From an uncultured Gammaproteobacteria bacterium (GTDB taxonomy: Bacteria; Pseudomonadota; Gammaproteobacteria; Arenicellales; Poriferihabitantaceae), in assembly GCA_947259885.1 (NCBI GenBank), contig CAMYNW010000004.1, forward strand, positions 62,001 through 126,000: 64,000 bases of DNA, written 5' to 3'. Numbering within the stretch: position 1 is the first letter of the stretch; the number at the start of each line of letters is the position of its first letter. A program made the translations under genes and the position numbers. Below the pieces are notes generated by a model. The model saw nothing but the letters and a program-made list of their open reading frames with translations. It ran no database searches and was not told where the DNA came from. Below are positions 34,154-42,501 of the stretch, in pieces.

Positions 34154-35200
34154 GTGTCAACCAACAATACGAAGGCGACAATTATCGCGCTCTGCTTTGG
34201 CGTCATTGGCGCCGTCGGTGGTTATTTGTCAGGTCTTCCAGCACCATTTCTCACCGGTCCGGCGCTGGTGGTTTCACTTGCCGGTGTGTATGGATTTAGG
34301 CTGCTGGTGCCGGTCTGGTTGAGAGATACCTGTTTCATTCTGATTGGAATCGGAATGGGGTCAGGAGTGACGCCACAAGTGGTCGAAGCGGCGTCAAAGT
34401 GGCCGCTCGGAATTATTACCCTGCTTGTCTCTTTGCTTTCGATTTTAACTGTCAGTACCTGGACTCTTAAACATTTGTTTGGTTTTGACCGTGTCTCAGC
34501 GGTGCTTGCTTCGTCCCCAGGCCACTTCAGCTACATCCTGGGATTAAGCGCCGATACTCAGGCTGATATCCAGCGAGTCAGTATTGTGCAAAGTCTGAGG
34601 GTGCTGTTCCTGACAATGTTGGTGCCTTTGATGTTTGTCGCCATCGGTGGCGATACTGCTGTGGCTGCGGGACGTCTTCCATTACTGATGCCATGGTTAC
34701 ATATTCTAGTGGTGGTGCTGTTTTCGGTACTGATAGGATGGGGGTTTAAACGGATTCGGGTTCCAGCCGCGTTCTTGCTCGGCGGCATGCTGATATCGAC
34801 TCTTGCTCACGTTAACAACCACACGACCGGAGATCTACCGGCGTGGCTGTCAGTTTTCGCATTTTTAGTAATGGGGACATTAATTGGCTCTCGATTCAGC
34901 GGCATTACTCCCTCAGCACTGCGACAGTCGCTTGCAGCCGGCCTGGTGGTTACCGCAATTGCTGCAGTGATTTCAGTGTTAGCCTCCTTTATCGCTGCAC
35001 AAATACTTGGGTTACCCATCAATCACATTTTGATTGCGTTTGCGCCTGGCGGGGTGGAAACCATGGCGGCTATGGCAGTTTTACTGGAAGTTGATCCAAG
35101 TTTTGTGGCAGTACACCACGTAATACGACTGTTATTTCTGACTATCCTTGTGCCGATAATACTAAGCCTTGAAAAAGCATTACGCGCAGCCGACAACTAG
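34154..35200 (+). CDS. AbrB/AmoA-type membrane protein (PF05145-like)
   Basis: A 348-residue inner-membrane protein of about 10 helices formed by an internal duplication. The paired segments are GGYLSGLPAPFLTGPALVVSLAG in the first half and the matching RIRVPAAFLLGGMLISTLAH in the second, each followed by an LxxxGIGMGSGVTP or LVMGTLIGSRFSGIT motif. LASSPGHFSYILGLSADTQAD and AFAPGGVETMAAMAVLLEVDPSFVAVHHVIR are the signature ends of each half. The family is often mislabelled AbrB transcription regulator or ammonia monooxygenase; transport function is unproven. GTG start. Confidence 0.8.
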   Translation: MSTNNTKATIIALCFGVIGAVGGYLSGLPAPFLTGPALVVSLAGVYGFRLLVPVWLRDTCFILIGIGMGSGVTPQVVEAASKWPLGIITLLVSLLSILTVSTWTLKHLFGFDRVSAVLASSPGHFSYILGLSADTQADIQRVSIVQSLRVLFLTMLVPLMFVAIGGDTAVAAGRLPLLMPWLHILVVVLFSVLIGWGFKRIRVPAAFLLGGMLISTLAHVNNHTTGDLPAWLSVFAFLVMGTLIGSRFSGITPSALRQSLAAGLVVTAIAAVISVLASFIAAQILGLPINHILIAFAPGGVETMAAMAVLLEVDPSFVAVHHVIRLLFLTILVPIILSLEKALRAADN

Positions 35201-35279
35201 AACATAGTTCTAACGTATTCACTGCGGACCAATGAATTTGCAATATAATTGTGAGTCTCATTCCTAACGCTCATTCGTT

Positions 35280-35693
35280 TTGCTTCGACTAGTGAGAATT
35301 AACCGGCGCAGGGTCAATATTGCATCATTCGTGATGCTCGCGATCATGTTTCGCCTGGGGCTGGGGCTGGGGCTGGCACACGGCGCTATAATGCAGAGCC
35401 CGATTTCGGGTGTTGTGACTGATTCCAGCCTCACTCGAGGCTTTAATTGTGGCCCCACAGGTGAGCAGAACAATCTGCAACTTCTTAATTTGTTATGCCC
35501 TGTGTGTCATGCGCTATCCAGTGCAGACGAACTCGATACAGGCATTTACACGAGGGCAATCGAATTCTCCATTAGCTCTAGTGCGGGCGAGCTGACCGCG
35601 GAGGTATCAGTATCGGTCCCTGCTTCCAGGTCTCATGTCAACTTCTGGTCAAGGGCGCCACCTTACGGCTTCTTCTTTCAGGGGCTTACTTGA
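35280..35693 (+). CDS. secreted DUF2946-like protein with CPVCH motif
   Basis: A 137-residue exported protein. A hydrophobic helix at about 13-36 (SFVMLAIMFRLGLGLGLAHG) follows a basic start. The mature part has the motif LLCPVCHALSS, a CxxCH sequence that could bind a metal; haem attachment seems unlikely in so small a protein. The pattern recalls DUF2946 proteins found beside copper genes, and a copper chaperone gene follows 154 bases later. The frame opens with TTG 35280; GTG 35292 is equally plausible. The GLGLGL run is encoded by three near-identical CTGGGG hexamers. Confidence 0.5.
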   Translation: MLRLVRINRRRVNIASFVMLAIMFRLGLGLGLAHGAIMQSPISGVVTDSSLTRGFNCGPTGEQNNLQLLNLLCPVCHALSSADELDTGIYTRAIEFSISSSAGELTAEVSVSVPASRSHVNFWSRAPPYGFFFQGLT

Positions 35694-35847
35694 CCGCAGG
35701 CTATACTGTTTTCAATTCTGCGCCTTTATACGTCCGCTCGGCTGTATGCGCAGTGTCCCACTTTTATTTATAAATCCGCTGCTTAGTTGTTGGTCAGTAT
35801 TGCTTCTGGTCGATTAACCGCTGCATCAGCGTACTGTTTAATTTTTA

Positions 35848-36369
35848 ATGAGAATTCCAATGAACCTAGTTTCAAAATCAAAAAATTTTACCTTATCAAT
35901 ATTGTTATTCACTGTGTCGTCCTTGTCTTACGCCGAGGGTTACCCTGTTGGAGACCTGATGGTCACTGACATCTGGTCGCGTCCACTTCCAGAGGTATCA
36001 GTAAACGGTGCTGCGTATCTGACTATTCACAACAATGGTGCGAAGTCGGATCGTTTGCTTGGCGCAACCTCGGAAGTTGCAGAAGAGGTTCAAATCCATA
36101 CCCACATCAATCAAAACGGTCTGATGAAAATGGTGCACCTTGAGCAAGGTGCAGAACTGCCTCCAGGTGAAGTGGTGAAGTTTCAGCCTGGTGGACTGCA
36201 TGTGATGTTGCTGGGACTGGCCAGCCCACTCACGGAAGAGACAGAGTATGGCCTGACACTGGAATTTGAAACCTCCGGTAAGCTTGATGTCGTAGTGCGT
36301 GTTGAGGAGAGAAACCAATCAAGTATGGACCACTCTTCGCATATGAAACAGTCCGGTTCCAGCGATTAG
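35848..36369 (+). CDS. periplasmic copper chaperone PCu(A)C
   Basis: A 173-residue secreted protein that delivers Cu(I) to the CuA site of cytochrome c oxidase. The signal peptide is FTLSILLFTVSSLSYAEG, cleaved near residue 29. The Cu(I)-binding H(M)X10MX21HXM pattern is met by H84, M95, and H118/M120 in GGLHVMLLGL, and WSRPLPEVSVNGAAYLTIHN is the conserved first strand pair. The C-terminal tail MDHSSHMKQSGSSD is His/Met-rich and may hold extra copper. ATG 35848 or ATG 35860 could start it. It is convergent with and only 7 bases from the epimerase gene. Confidence 0.9.
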   Translation: MRIPMNLVSKSKNFTLSILLFTVSSLSYAEGYPVGDLMVTDIWSRPLPEVSVNGAAYLTIHNNGAKSDRLLGATSEVAEEVQIHTHINQNGLMKMVHLEQGAELPPGEVVKFQPGGLHVMLLGLASPLTEETEYGLTLEFETSGKLDVVVRVEERNQSSMDHSSHMKQSGSSD

Positions 36370-36376
36370 TCCCTGC

Positions 36377-37378
36377 TCATGTCAGCAGGAAACCATGTGC
36401 ATAGGGATCGCGGGTGTCAATGATAATTCTATTCTCACCCGTGATCCTGGCCCAACCTGAAATTGTTGGCACAATGGCATCGTATTGATCCACTTTGACA
36501 TGCTCAATCGCATAACCGGTAAATTGGCTGCCGATGATGCTCTCATGAATAAACGGTTGGTTGATTTTAAGCTCTCTGCGCGCAACCAGCTGGGCCATGC
36601 GAGCTGAAGTGCCGGTGCCGCATGGAGATCGATCGATACCTCTATCACCGTAGAAAACAGCATTGCGCGCGCTTGACGAAGGATTTATTGCCTTGCCGGT
36701 CCACATAATGTGGCTGACTCCACTGATCGAAGTGTTCTGCGGATGATTGACTTCAAATGCTTGGTTTAGTTGCGTTCGAATCAAAGGGCTCAGACGACGG
36801 ATATCATCGACAGATAACCGTTCCAAATCTTCGTAACCGACTTGAGGTTCGATGATGGCGTAAAAATTCCCGCCGTAGCAGATATCCATTTTAAGCTCTC
36901 CCATGTCCGGCACGCTGACCCGTGCGCCAACGGTATGACAAAATGATGGGACATTAGTGAGGGATACAGACGAAATGTATTCGCCTTCATTTTGGTATCT
37001 TGCCACGATCCGACCAGCTGGAGTGTCCAGCAGCAGATGACCCGGTCTTCGAGGTGTAACCAGGCCATGTTCGAGCGCAACGGTAACGGTGCCGATGGTG
37101 CCGTGCCCACACATTGGTAGACAACCGCTTACCTCTATAAACAGTACCGATAAATCTCCATCGGGGGTAACCGGAGGATAAACAATCGAGCCTGACATGG
37201 CGTCGTGACCTCTAGGCTCAAACATCAGTCCAGTGCGAATCCAGTCAAATTCACGCAAAAAATGCTGGCGTCGAGCGCTCATATCTTTGCCCTGAAGTTC
37301 AGGACCATTGCCAATTACGACCCGGACGGGATTGCCGCAAGTATGGGCGTCGATACATTCGAAAGTATTTTTCATCAT
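36377..37378 (-). CDS. 4-hydroxyproline 2-epimerase / proline racemase family
   Basis: A 333-residue cofactor-independent racemase/epimerase. Both catalytic cysteines are present: Cys90 in GCLPMCGHGTIGTVTVAL and Cys253 in GIDRSPCGTGTSARM. The Cys/Cys pair indicates a true racemase or epimerase rather than a trans-3-hydroxyproline dehydratase, which has Thr at the second site. Epimerisation of trans-4-hydroxy-L-proline to cis-4-hydroxy-D-proline fits the D-amino-acid dehydrogenase and DapA-family genes at 38.7-40.9 kb. ATG-ATG start at 37378. It is divergent from the unknown pair at 37843. Confidence 0.88.
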   Translation of the reverse strand: MMKNTFECIDAHTCGNPVRVVIGNGPELQGKDMSARRQHFLREFDWIRTGLMFEPRGHDAMSGSIVYPPVTPDGDLSVLFIEVSGCLPMCGHGTIGTVTVALEHGLVTPRRPGHLLLDTPAGRIVARYQNEGEYISSVSLTNVPSFCHTVGARVSVPDMGELKMDICYGGNFYAIIEPQVGYEDLERLSVDDIRRLSPLIRTQLNQAFEVNHPQNTSISGVSHIMWTGKAINPSSSARNAVFYGDRGIDRSPCGTGTSARMAQLVARRELKINQPFIHESIIGSQFTGYAIEHVKVDQYDAIVPTISGWARITGENRIIIDTRDPYAHGFLLT

Positions 37379-37520
37379 GGCATCTATTAAACCCCGTTGC
37401 CAAAGTGATGGGCAAGCGCAAGCTCAGGCATATTGACCCTGACTTGAGGGCGTGAAGTGACAAAAATTATCACTTAGGTATCGCGAGTTGTCAGGTCCGG
37501 TGAGGTGCCCAATGGGTTTG

Positions 37521-37540
37521 TGAGGTAGAGTTTTACCTCA
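37521..37540. promoter_or_regulatory. TGAGGTA-N6-TACCTCA dyad
   Basis: A perfect 7-bp inverted repeat with a 6-base spacer lies about 145 bases upstream of the epimerase start and 80 bases upstream of the sigma-54-type promoter. It could be an operator or upstream activator site. No T-run follows. Confidence 0.45.
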
Positions 37541-37618
37541 AGAATAAAATCGATTTAGTATATATAAATCAATAATATAGAGAGAGAAATGGACTCAGCT
37601 CCAGACCTGTAATAAAAG

Positions 37619-37635
37619 TTGGTACGCTTCTTGCT
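37619..37635 (+). promoter_or_regulatory. candidate sigma-54 (-24/-12) promoter
   Basis: TTGGTACGCTTCTTGCT contains the invariant GG (37621-37622) and GC (37633-37634) separated by exactly ten bases, matching TGGCAC-N5-TTGC except for one base. It faces the unknown gene pair 37843-38550, whose first ATG is about 200 bases downstream. Confidence 0.5.
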
Positions 37636-37706
37636 TAGTTAAATTCAGAGAGTGAAGCCTGGGAAAGGCGGTACCTAAAGATTCTTGTGGTGAGAGTGGT
37701 GCTTGT

Positions 37707-37757
37707 AAGGAGGGACTCGTTTCATAGACCTCGGTCGATGTGAATGAGCCCTCCCTT
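37707..37757 (+). ncRNA. leader hairpin in the 5' UTR of the unknown pair
   Basis: AAGGAGGGACTC and GAGCCCTCCCTT can pair as an 11-bp stem with two single-base bulges; the right arm is followed by CTTTT. The left arm contains a strong Shine-Dalgarno-like GGAGGG that has no start codon after it. It may be an attenuator or structured regulatory leader; I do not recognise a known riboswitch. Confidence 0.35.
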
Positions 37758-37842
37758 CTTTTACCACACCCGGCATCCCTAAGAAGTATAGAGGCTGACA
37801 ATATAAAACGTCCATTACGGATAGCTCAAAGAGAAAAAAACG

Positions 37843-38214
37843 ATGAATCAAGCGATTAAAAAACAAGACATACGCGATCTCGCCAAACTTTCCTGCTCCG
37901 TGGTGAATGAGCTGGATTTCCCTGCAATGGAGAAAGCGGACGCAAGCTCTAAAGACAAATTCCTTTCGATGCTGGACGATCTCGACGCCCGGTACGGAAC
38001 AAGCGAACTTTTGTTCGACGCTCGCGCGGCGGTTGTGAGTAGACCTTTAAGTAAGATAGAGCTTTACTTGCTGACCCGTAAACTTGTTCGGCTGGCACTG
38101 GCACAGAAGCCCCGACTGGTTACCGAATCAGAAGGTCCGGTTTTGTCAGAGATTGTGTGGAAACATGTTCCTACACTTGCTGAGATGGATGTTTCAGTTT
38201 CAAAGATGCAGTAA
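37843..38214 (+). CDS. unknown 123-residue protein, first of a pair
   Basis: I recognise no family. The product is soluble, mostly helical by composition, with no signal peptide or membrane segment. Visible features are an N-terminal QDIRDLAKLSCSVVNELDFP segment, an amphipathic KIELYLLTRKLVRLALAQKP stretch near 71-90, and an acidic end. The motif LDFPxMxxA (24-32), followed shortly by SKDK, recurs in the next gene. ATG start after AAAGAGAAAAAAACG. Its stop codon lies in the first of three 28-base direct repeats that lead into the second gene. A candidate sigma-54 promoter and structured leader precede it, so expression is probably condition-dependent. Confidence 0.65.
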   Translation: MNQAIKKQDIRDLAKLSCSVVNELDFPAMEKADASSKDKFLSMLDDLDARYGTSELLFDARAAVVSRPLSKIELYLLTRKLVRLALAQKPRLVTESEGPVLSEIVWKHVPTLAEMDVSVSKMQ

Positions 38215-38288
38215 AGAATAAGTAACCGTGAAGCTGCAGTAGACAATAAGTAAACGTGAAGCTGCAGTAGAGAATAAGTAAACGTGAA
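38205..38288. repeat. three tandem 28-bp repeats at a gene junction
   Basis: Copies lie at 38205-38232, 38233-38260 and 38261-38288 with consensus GCTGCAGTAGAGAATAAGTA then AACGTGAA; copies 2 and 3 differ at one base. The first copy contains the stop of the upstream gene and the third the GTG start of the downstream gene. The junction itself seems to have been duplicated twice. Confidence 0.9.
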
Positions 38289-38550
38289 GAAAAAGACAAA
38301 AAACAGTAAAGTGGAAGTCTGTACTTTGCGGGAGAGTATTCGGGATCAAAAATATCCCAAAGGATTTATGAAACTCGACTTCCCCGAAATGACGGAAGCC
38401 GGTATCGCCCATAGCAAACATCTGGAAACACCCATACCAATTTATGACCGTGCTCCGAGAAAAGAACAGTGGTCAAGAATAAAGGGAACGAGATGTATTG
38501 TACGTGCAATGGAAGCACGAGTTAGGGGCGAAGAAAAGGAAGTAAGTTAA
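38284..38550 (+). CDS. unknown 88-residue basic protein, second of a pair
   Basis: An unrecognised small protein rich in Lys, Arg and Glu, without signal peptide or membrane segment. It starts at GTG 38284 inside the last 28-bp repeat and reads MKKKTKNSKVEVCTLRESIR. The stretch MKLDFPEMTEAGIAHSK (29-45) shares the LDFPxMxxA...SK motif with its upstream neighbour. Its C-terminal half, APRKEQWSRIKGTRCIVRAM, is strongly basic and might touch nucleic acid or a partner. Co-expression with the first gene is almost certain given the tight repeat-joined junction. Function cannot be inferred. Confidence 0.55.
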   Translation: MKKKTKNSKVEVCTLRESIRDQKYPKGFMKLDFPEMTEAGIAHSKHLETPIPIYDRAPRKEQWSRIKGTRCIVRAMEARVRGEEKEVS

Positions 38551-38734
38551 AAATAATAAGGATCGTAATCAATTCCATTGCCGCATTGCTAAAAGTTAAA
38601 TTAACCTGGCAGCATATAAGCAAGGGTAGGGTCAAGATGTCACCATTCTGGGCGGCACACTAAAAATCAAATTCTCGCATTCGGTTTGAATATGTCAGCG
38701 ATAGCCGATGTAGTGTCCCCCAAAGAGAGGACCT

Positions 38735-39973
38735 CTAAAACCTGCCGATAGAATATGGAGAAAGATCAATATCAGGTTGTTCTCCCATAGCAAGTTGTGC
38801 TATCAGATGTCCGGTAGTTGCGGCGGTGGTCAGACCTATATGTCCATGTCCAAAAGCGTAATAAAGTTCTGGGTGTCGAATTGACCTGCTAATCACTGGA
38901 AGAGAGTCTGGTGTTGACGGGCGATGACCCATCCAGCTTTTGCCATCAGAAATATTGAGATCTGGTAAATAGGTCTTGGCAATCTCTAATAAGCGTTCGC
39001 TGCGTCGAAAATCCGGTGGAGCGTGAACTCCCGCAAACTCGGCGGCACCGCCAATCCGCAAACCTTCCTCTATTTCGGTGACCACGAATTTACGGTCACC
39101 AAAAATAATCTGCCGGTTCAAACTAATCCCAGGGGCCGGAAGAGTAGTGTTATATCCCCGTTCTGACTCCAGCAGCACGGACTCGTTGAGTAGGCGACAC
39201 AACTCTGCCGACCAGACTCCTGCTGCTACAACGACTTTATCCCACCTGTTAACCGTGTTGTCGAGCACAACTGGACGCATCGGATCACCTTCATGAAATG
39301 CTTCAACACGAGCTCTAACAAACTTCGCACCCATTGAATGCAGAAACGAGGCTAGAGATCCAGCCAATCTGCCTGGGCTCGTAGTGTTGCACCACTGGGG
39401 TGTGAAGTAACCACAGGACACATTATGCAATGCTGGCTCCATTTGTTTAATACTGACGGCGTCGAGCGCTTCGACAGTAATCCCGCGCTCCCTTTTTATT
39501 CGCCACTCAAGGGCATCTAACTGGCGACTCTTCTCGCTTTCATAGACCGTGATTGCGCCTCTTTCGGTGATCAGGTTCTGCAGTCTTGCGCGATAAACAA
39601 GCTCGCGCATGTCCTGCATGGACCGCCCGAGCAGGGTAGACAAGCTTTTTGAAATTCTTTCGACTTCCTGTCTTGTACTTGCACGGTGAAAATGCACCAG
39701 CCACGGCAACATGGAAGGTAAGTGACGCCAGCGTAGGGAGAGAGGTCCAAGAGGATCGAGTAACCAGCCCGGTATGCGTTTGATTGCTCCAGGGGCCCCA
39801 ATTGGCATAACTTCGGTAGAGGCCAGACCGCCTGCGTTACCGGAGGATGTCAAACTGCCTGGTGGCTCCGGATCGATTAGCGTTACTGCCGCCCCTCGTT
39901 CTATAAGATGAATACCGCAAGCAATGCCAACAATACCAGCGCCTATCACAAGAACACTGGGTCGGTCAGTCAT
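38735..39973 (-). CDS. FAD-dependent D-amino-acid dehydrogenase (DadA-like)
   Basis: A 412-residue flavoprotein. The FAD fold begins at SVLVIGAGIVGIACGIHLIERG (residues 5-26) with the ribose acid in VTLIDPEPPG. The C-terminal part has WMGHRPSTPDSLPVISRS and YYAFGHGHIGLTTAATTGHL, typical of DadA/glycine-oxidase D-amino-acid dehydrogenases. With the epimerase at 36.4 kb and the DapA-family enzyme just upstream, the expected role is oxidation of cis-4-hydroxy-D-proline to delta-1-pyrroline-4-hydroxy-2-carboxylate at the membrane. Start is ATG at 39973. It follows the DapA-family gene on the minus strand by 107 bases, probably as one operon. Confidence 0.85.
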   Translation of the reverse strand: MTDRPSVLVIGAGIVGIACGIHLIERGAAVTLIDPEPPGSLTSSGNAGGLASTEVMPIGAPGAIKRIPGWLLDPLGPLSLRWRHLPSMLPWLVHFHRASTRQEVERISKSLSTLLGRSMQDMRELVYRARLQNLITERGAITVYESEKSRQLDALEWRIKRERGITVEALDAVSIKQMEPALHNVSCGYFTPQWCNTTSPGRLAGSLASFLHSMGAKFVRARVEAFHEGDPMRPVVLDNTVNRWDKVVVAAGVWSAELCRLLNESVLLESERGYNTTLPAPGISLNRQIIFGDRKFVVTEIEEGLRIGGAAEFAGVHAPPDFRRSERLLEIAKTYLPDLNISDGKSWMGHRPSTPDSLPVISRSIRHPELYYAFGHGHIGLTTAATTGHLIAQLAMGEQPDIDLSPYSIGRF

Positions 39974-40080
39974 TGAAACCTGGTCGTGAGGTCAGTTGGC
40001 AATCTTTAAGCAAAAATATCAGCAATCGGGTAAGAAGAAAAATGAATTGAGGTGCGGCCGACGCTGCCTTGAGCACGCCA

Positions 40081-40947
40081 TTAAAAGTCGTCTACAAGCG
40101 AGATTAAAGATGCCATCTGATCATCAGTTAAGGGCTGGACAGGACGTCGACAATGGCGCAGATCATGCCCTAACAATTTTGCCAGCGCTTTAACACTCGG
40201 ATTAAACGGGTTGTTCCAGACGAAATCGTTTACCTTATATATTTTCTGCCACAGCAGTCGCGCCTGCTCCCACTGTTTGTCCTGGCAAAGGTGATAAAGT
40301 TTGACTGCATCGGCTGGAATAGCGTTGGAGGTACCCCAGAAACAGCCTCGTGCGCCTGCCATCAGGCTATGCAGCATTAGTGGATCTGCGCCATTAAACA
40401 CATTGATACCGGCGTTGATCAGTTGTTGAATTCGTATGAAGTCGCCGGTGCTGTCCTTGATGCAGGTAATATTGTCGATTTCCATCAACCGCTGAACGAA
40501 TCCCGGTTGCAGATCGATCCCGGTGTGGACTGGAATATTGTAGGCCATGATTTCAATCTGTACCGCCGCTGCGACTTTTTCATAATGCTCGTAAACACCT
40601 GCAAGAGTTGGACCTTCAAAGTAGGGAGGCAGTATTAAAAGCCCATTGGCACCGCAATCTTGTGCGTGCCTCGCGTAATCAATGGTTTCCTCGGTCATGA
40701 CCGCCGAGGCATGCACAAGCAGTTTGGCCTTGCCATCGATTCGACGGGCGATCAGCTCGGTGAGGCTGATCCTCTCATCGCGAGTGAGAAAAGAGAATTC
40801 TCCGGTGCCGCCGCACGCAGCTATGATGTGAACCCCTGCTTCCAATAGTGAATCGATATGTCGACACTGCGCTGTTTCGTCAATGCGGCGCCCATCTTCT
40901 GTAAATACGCTGCATATAGGGGCGCAGACACCTTCAAGGTTGCTCAT
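40081..40947 (-). CDS. DapA/NAL-family lyase, likely 1-pyrroline-4-hydroxy-2-carboxylate deaminase
   Basis: A 288-residue class I aldolase-type (beta/alpha)8 enzyme. The Schiff-base Lys164 lies in NITCIKDSTGDF, Tyr136 in EIMAYNIPVHTG, and the substrate-carboxylate loop is ACGGTGEFSFLT near 44-55. The family includes dihydrodipicolinate synthase and LhpC, which deaminates the hydroxyproline-derived pyrroline to 2-oxoglutarate semialdehyde. Its position next to D-amino-acid dehydrogenase and near the epimerase favours LhpC. I chose ATG 40947 (MSNLEGV); a TTG at 40968 would add seven residues. The semialdehyde dehydrogenase that should follow is not in this window. Confidence 0.82.
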   Translation of the reverse strand: MSNLEGVCAPICSVFTEDGRRIDETAQCRHIDSLLEAGVHIIAACGGTGEFSFLTRDERISLTELIARRIDGKAKLLVHASAVMTEETIDYARHAQDCGANGLLILPPYFEGPTLAGVYEHYEKVAAAVQIEIMAYNIPVHTGIDLQPGFVQRLMEIDNITCIKDSTGDFIRIQQLINAGINVFNGADPLMLHSLMAGARGCFWGTSNAIPADAVKLYHLCQDKQWEQARLLWQKIYKVNDFVWNNPFNPSVKALAKLLGHDLRHCRRPVQPLTDDQMASLISLVDDF

Positions 40948-41164
40948 GTGCGGAATTTCAGCCAGCAAATTTAGTGCAAATTATACAGCCGTCAACCGAA
41001 CAAGAAGGGTGTGACCCCAGGCTTTTGGTTTGTTCCGACCAGATCTGGCTAAATACAGATTGATGGCTGCCAGTAAATATGATTTTGCCGAAAGTGGACC
41101 GCAATGACAGGCATTGCCGAATTCAGTATGATTCCAAAAAATATCAATAGAGAGGACCACGGCC

Positions 41165-42499
41165 ATGATGAGCCGTGAACAGAACGAATATCTGACACGG
41201 ACTAGTAAAGGCCAGCCTGCGGGTGAACTGCTGCGTCGATATTGGATGCCAGCGGCACTCAGCGACGAACTGAAAGTTGACAGGCCGGTGGTACCGGTAA
41301 GGTTGATGGGTGAGGATCTGGTATTGTTTCGGGATGATCGCGGCAAGGCTGGATTGCTGCAGAGACACTGCCCGCATCGAGGCGCCGATCTTTGCTACGG
41401 CCGACTCGAGGATGGCGGATTGCGCTGCGCATTTCATGGCTGGTTGTTTGATGTGGAAGGTCGATGTATTGAAACGCCCGCCGAGCCTGAAAAAAGCAGG
41501 ATGCATGAACAGATCAAAGCCACCAGTTATCCCGTGACAGAAATCAACGGGTTGATCTTTGCTTACATGGGACCCGGTGAGCCACCTGAGTTTCCGGGCT
41601 TTGATTGTTTTCGTGCGCCAGACAGTCATGTGTTTGCCTTTAAAGGACTGTGGCAATGTAACTGGTTGCAAGCTTTGGAAGTTGGTATTGATCCGGCTCA
41701 CGCTTCGTTCTTGCATCGATTTCTCGAAGATGAGGATCCGGCCGATAGTTATGGCAAGCAGTTTAGGGATACGGCTGCGGACACGGAGATTCCGATGACC
41801 AGGCTATTGCGGGAATATCCTCGGCCAAAAATAGAAGTGGAATCAACGGAATATGGATTGCGCCTGCTCAGTCTAAGACAGCTGGATGCGGATCGTATGC
41901 ATGTAAGAGTGACTAACCAGATATTTCCATGTGCAATCACCATTCCAATGTCAAAGCATATGAATATTACCCAGTGGCATGTACCGGTGGATGACTTTAA
42001 TTGTTACTGGTATTCGATGTTTACCAGCTTCGGTGATGCAGTGGATAAAGATACCATGCGTACTCAGAGACTATTGGAGCACACGTTGCCAGACTACGCG
42101 CCGCTCAAAAATCGGACTAATCTGTATCACTATAATCCTGACGAGCAGCGCACATTGACTTTTACTGGAATGGGCCAGGATATCAACGTTCATGATCAAT
42201 GGGCCTGCGAATCAATGGGGCCCATACAGGATCGCACTGATGAACACCTGGGGCGCAGCGACGTGGGAATTATCAGCTATCGCCGGCTGCTTAAGGAGAT
42301 GATCGAACGCGTTGAACTGGGTCAGGATGATGATTTACCGATGCGAGGGGCCGCTCAAGCACTCTCCGAAATACACGGACCTATGGCGATCGATGCGATT
42401 ACCGGCAACGCGACCTGGCAGACTGAATGGGTCGAGGCCGAGAAGCAAAGACGTTCTAAGGCTCCGTGGCCGGCTGATCTGAATTCTTCGGCAGCCTAG
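41165..42499 (+). CDS. Rieske oxygenase, phthalate-dioxygenase type
   Basis: A 444-residue Rieske non-haem iron oxygenase component. The [2Fe-2S] ligands are C69/H71 and C88/H91 (RHCPHRGADL, CAFHGWLFD). The mononuclear iron site is ALEVGIDPAHASFLH with bridging Asp176, H179 and H184, the arrangement of the phthalate 4,5-dioxygenase family with a GxDPxH motif. Such enzymes hydroxylate or demethylate aromatic acids or amines. The length and single-subunit design match that family. Only two bases separate it from the glutamine-synthetase-like gene, so they form an operon. Reductase not adjacent. Confidence 0.85.
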   Translation: MMSREQNEYLTRTSKGQPAGELLRRYWMPAALSDELKVDRPVVPVRLMGEDLVLFRDDRGKAGLLQRHCPHRGADLCYGRLEDGGLRCAFHGWLFDVEGRCIETPAEPEKSRMHEQIKATSYPVTEINGLIFAYMGPGEPPEFPGFDCFRAPDSHVFAFKGLWQCNWLQALEVGIDPAHASFLHRFLEDEDPADSYGKQFRDTAADTEIPMTRLLREYPRPKIEVESTEYGLRLLSLRQLDADRMHVRVTNQIFPCAITIPMSKHMNITQWHVPVDDFNCYWYSMFTSFGDAVDKDTMRTQRLLEHTLPDYAPLKNRTNLYHYNPDEQRTLTFTGMGQDINVHDQWACESMGPIQDRTDEHLGRSDVGIISYRRLLKEMIERVELGQDDDLPMRGAAQALSEIHGPMAIDAITGNATWQTEWVEAEKQRRSKAPWPADLNSSAA

Positions 42500-42501
42500 G
42501 C

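Larger units (their letters stand above)
37379..37842. other. 464-bp regulatory region and leader
   Basis: This divergent spacer contains a dyad at 37521-37540, a sigma-54-type promoter at 37620-37635 and a long hairpin at 37707-37757, each listed separately. No protein-coding sequence is convincing. The transcript of the unknown pair would carry a leader of about 195 bases. Confidence 0.5.

Noticed and set aside
38205..38288. CRISPR-like array
   Set aside because: The 28-bp units are directly abutting with no spacers, and no cas genes are near.
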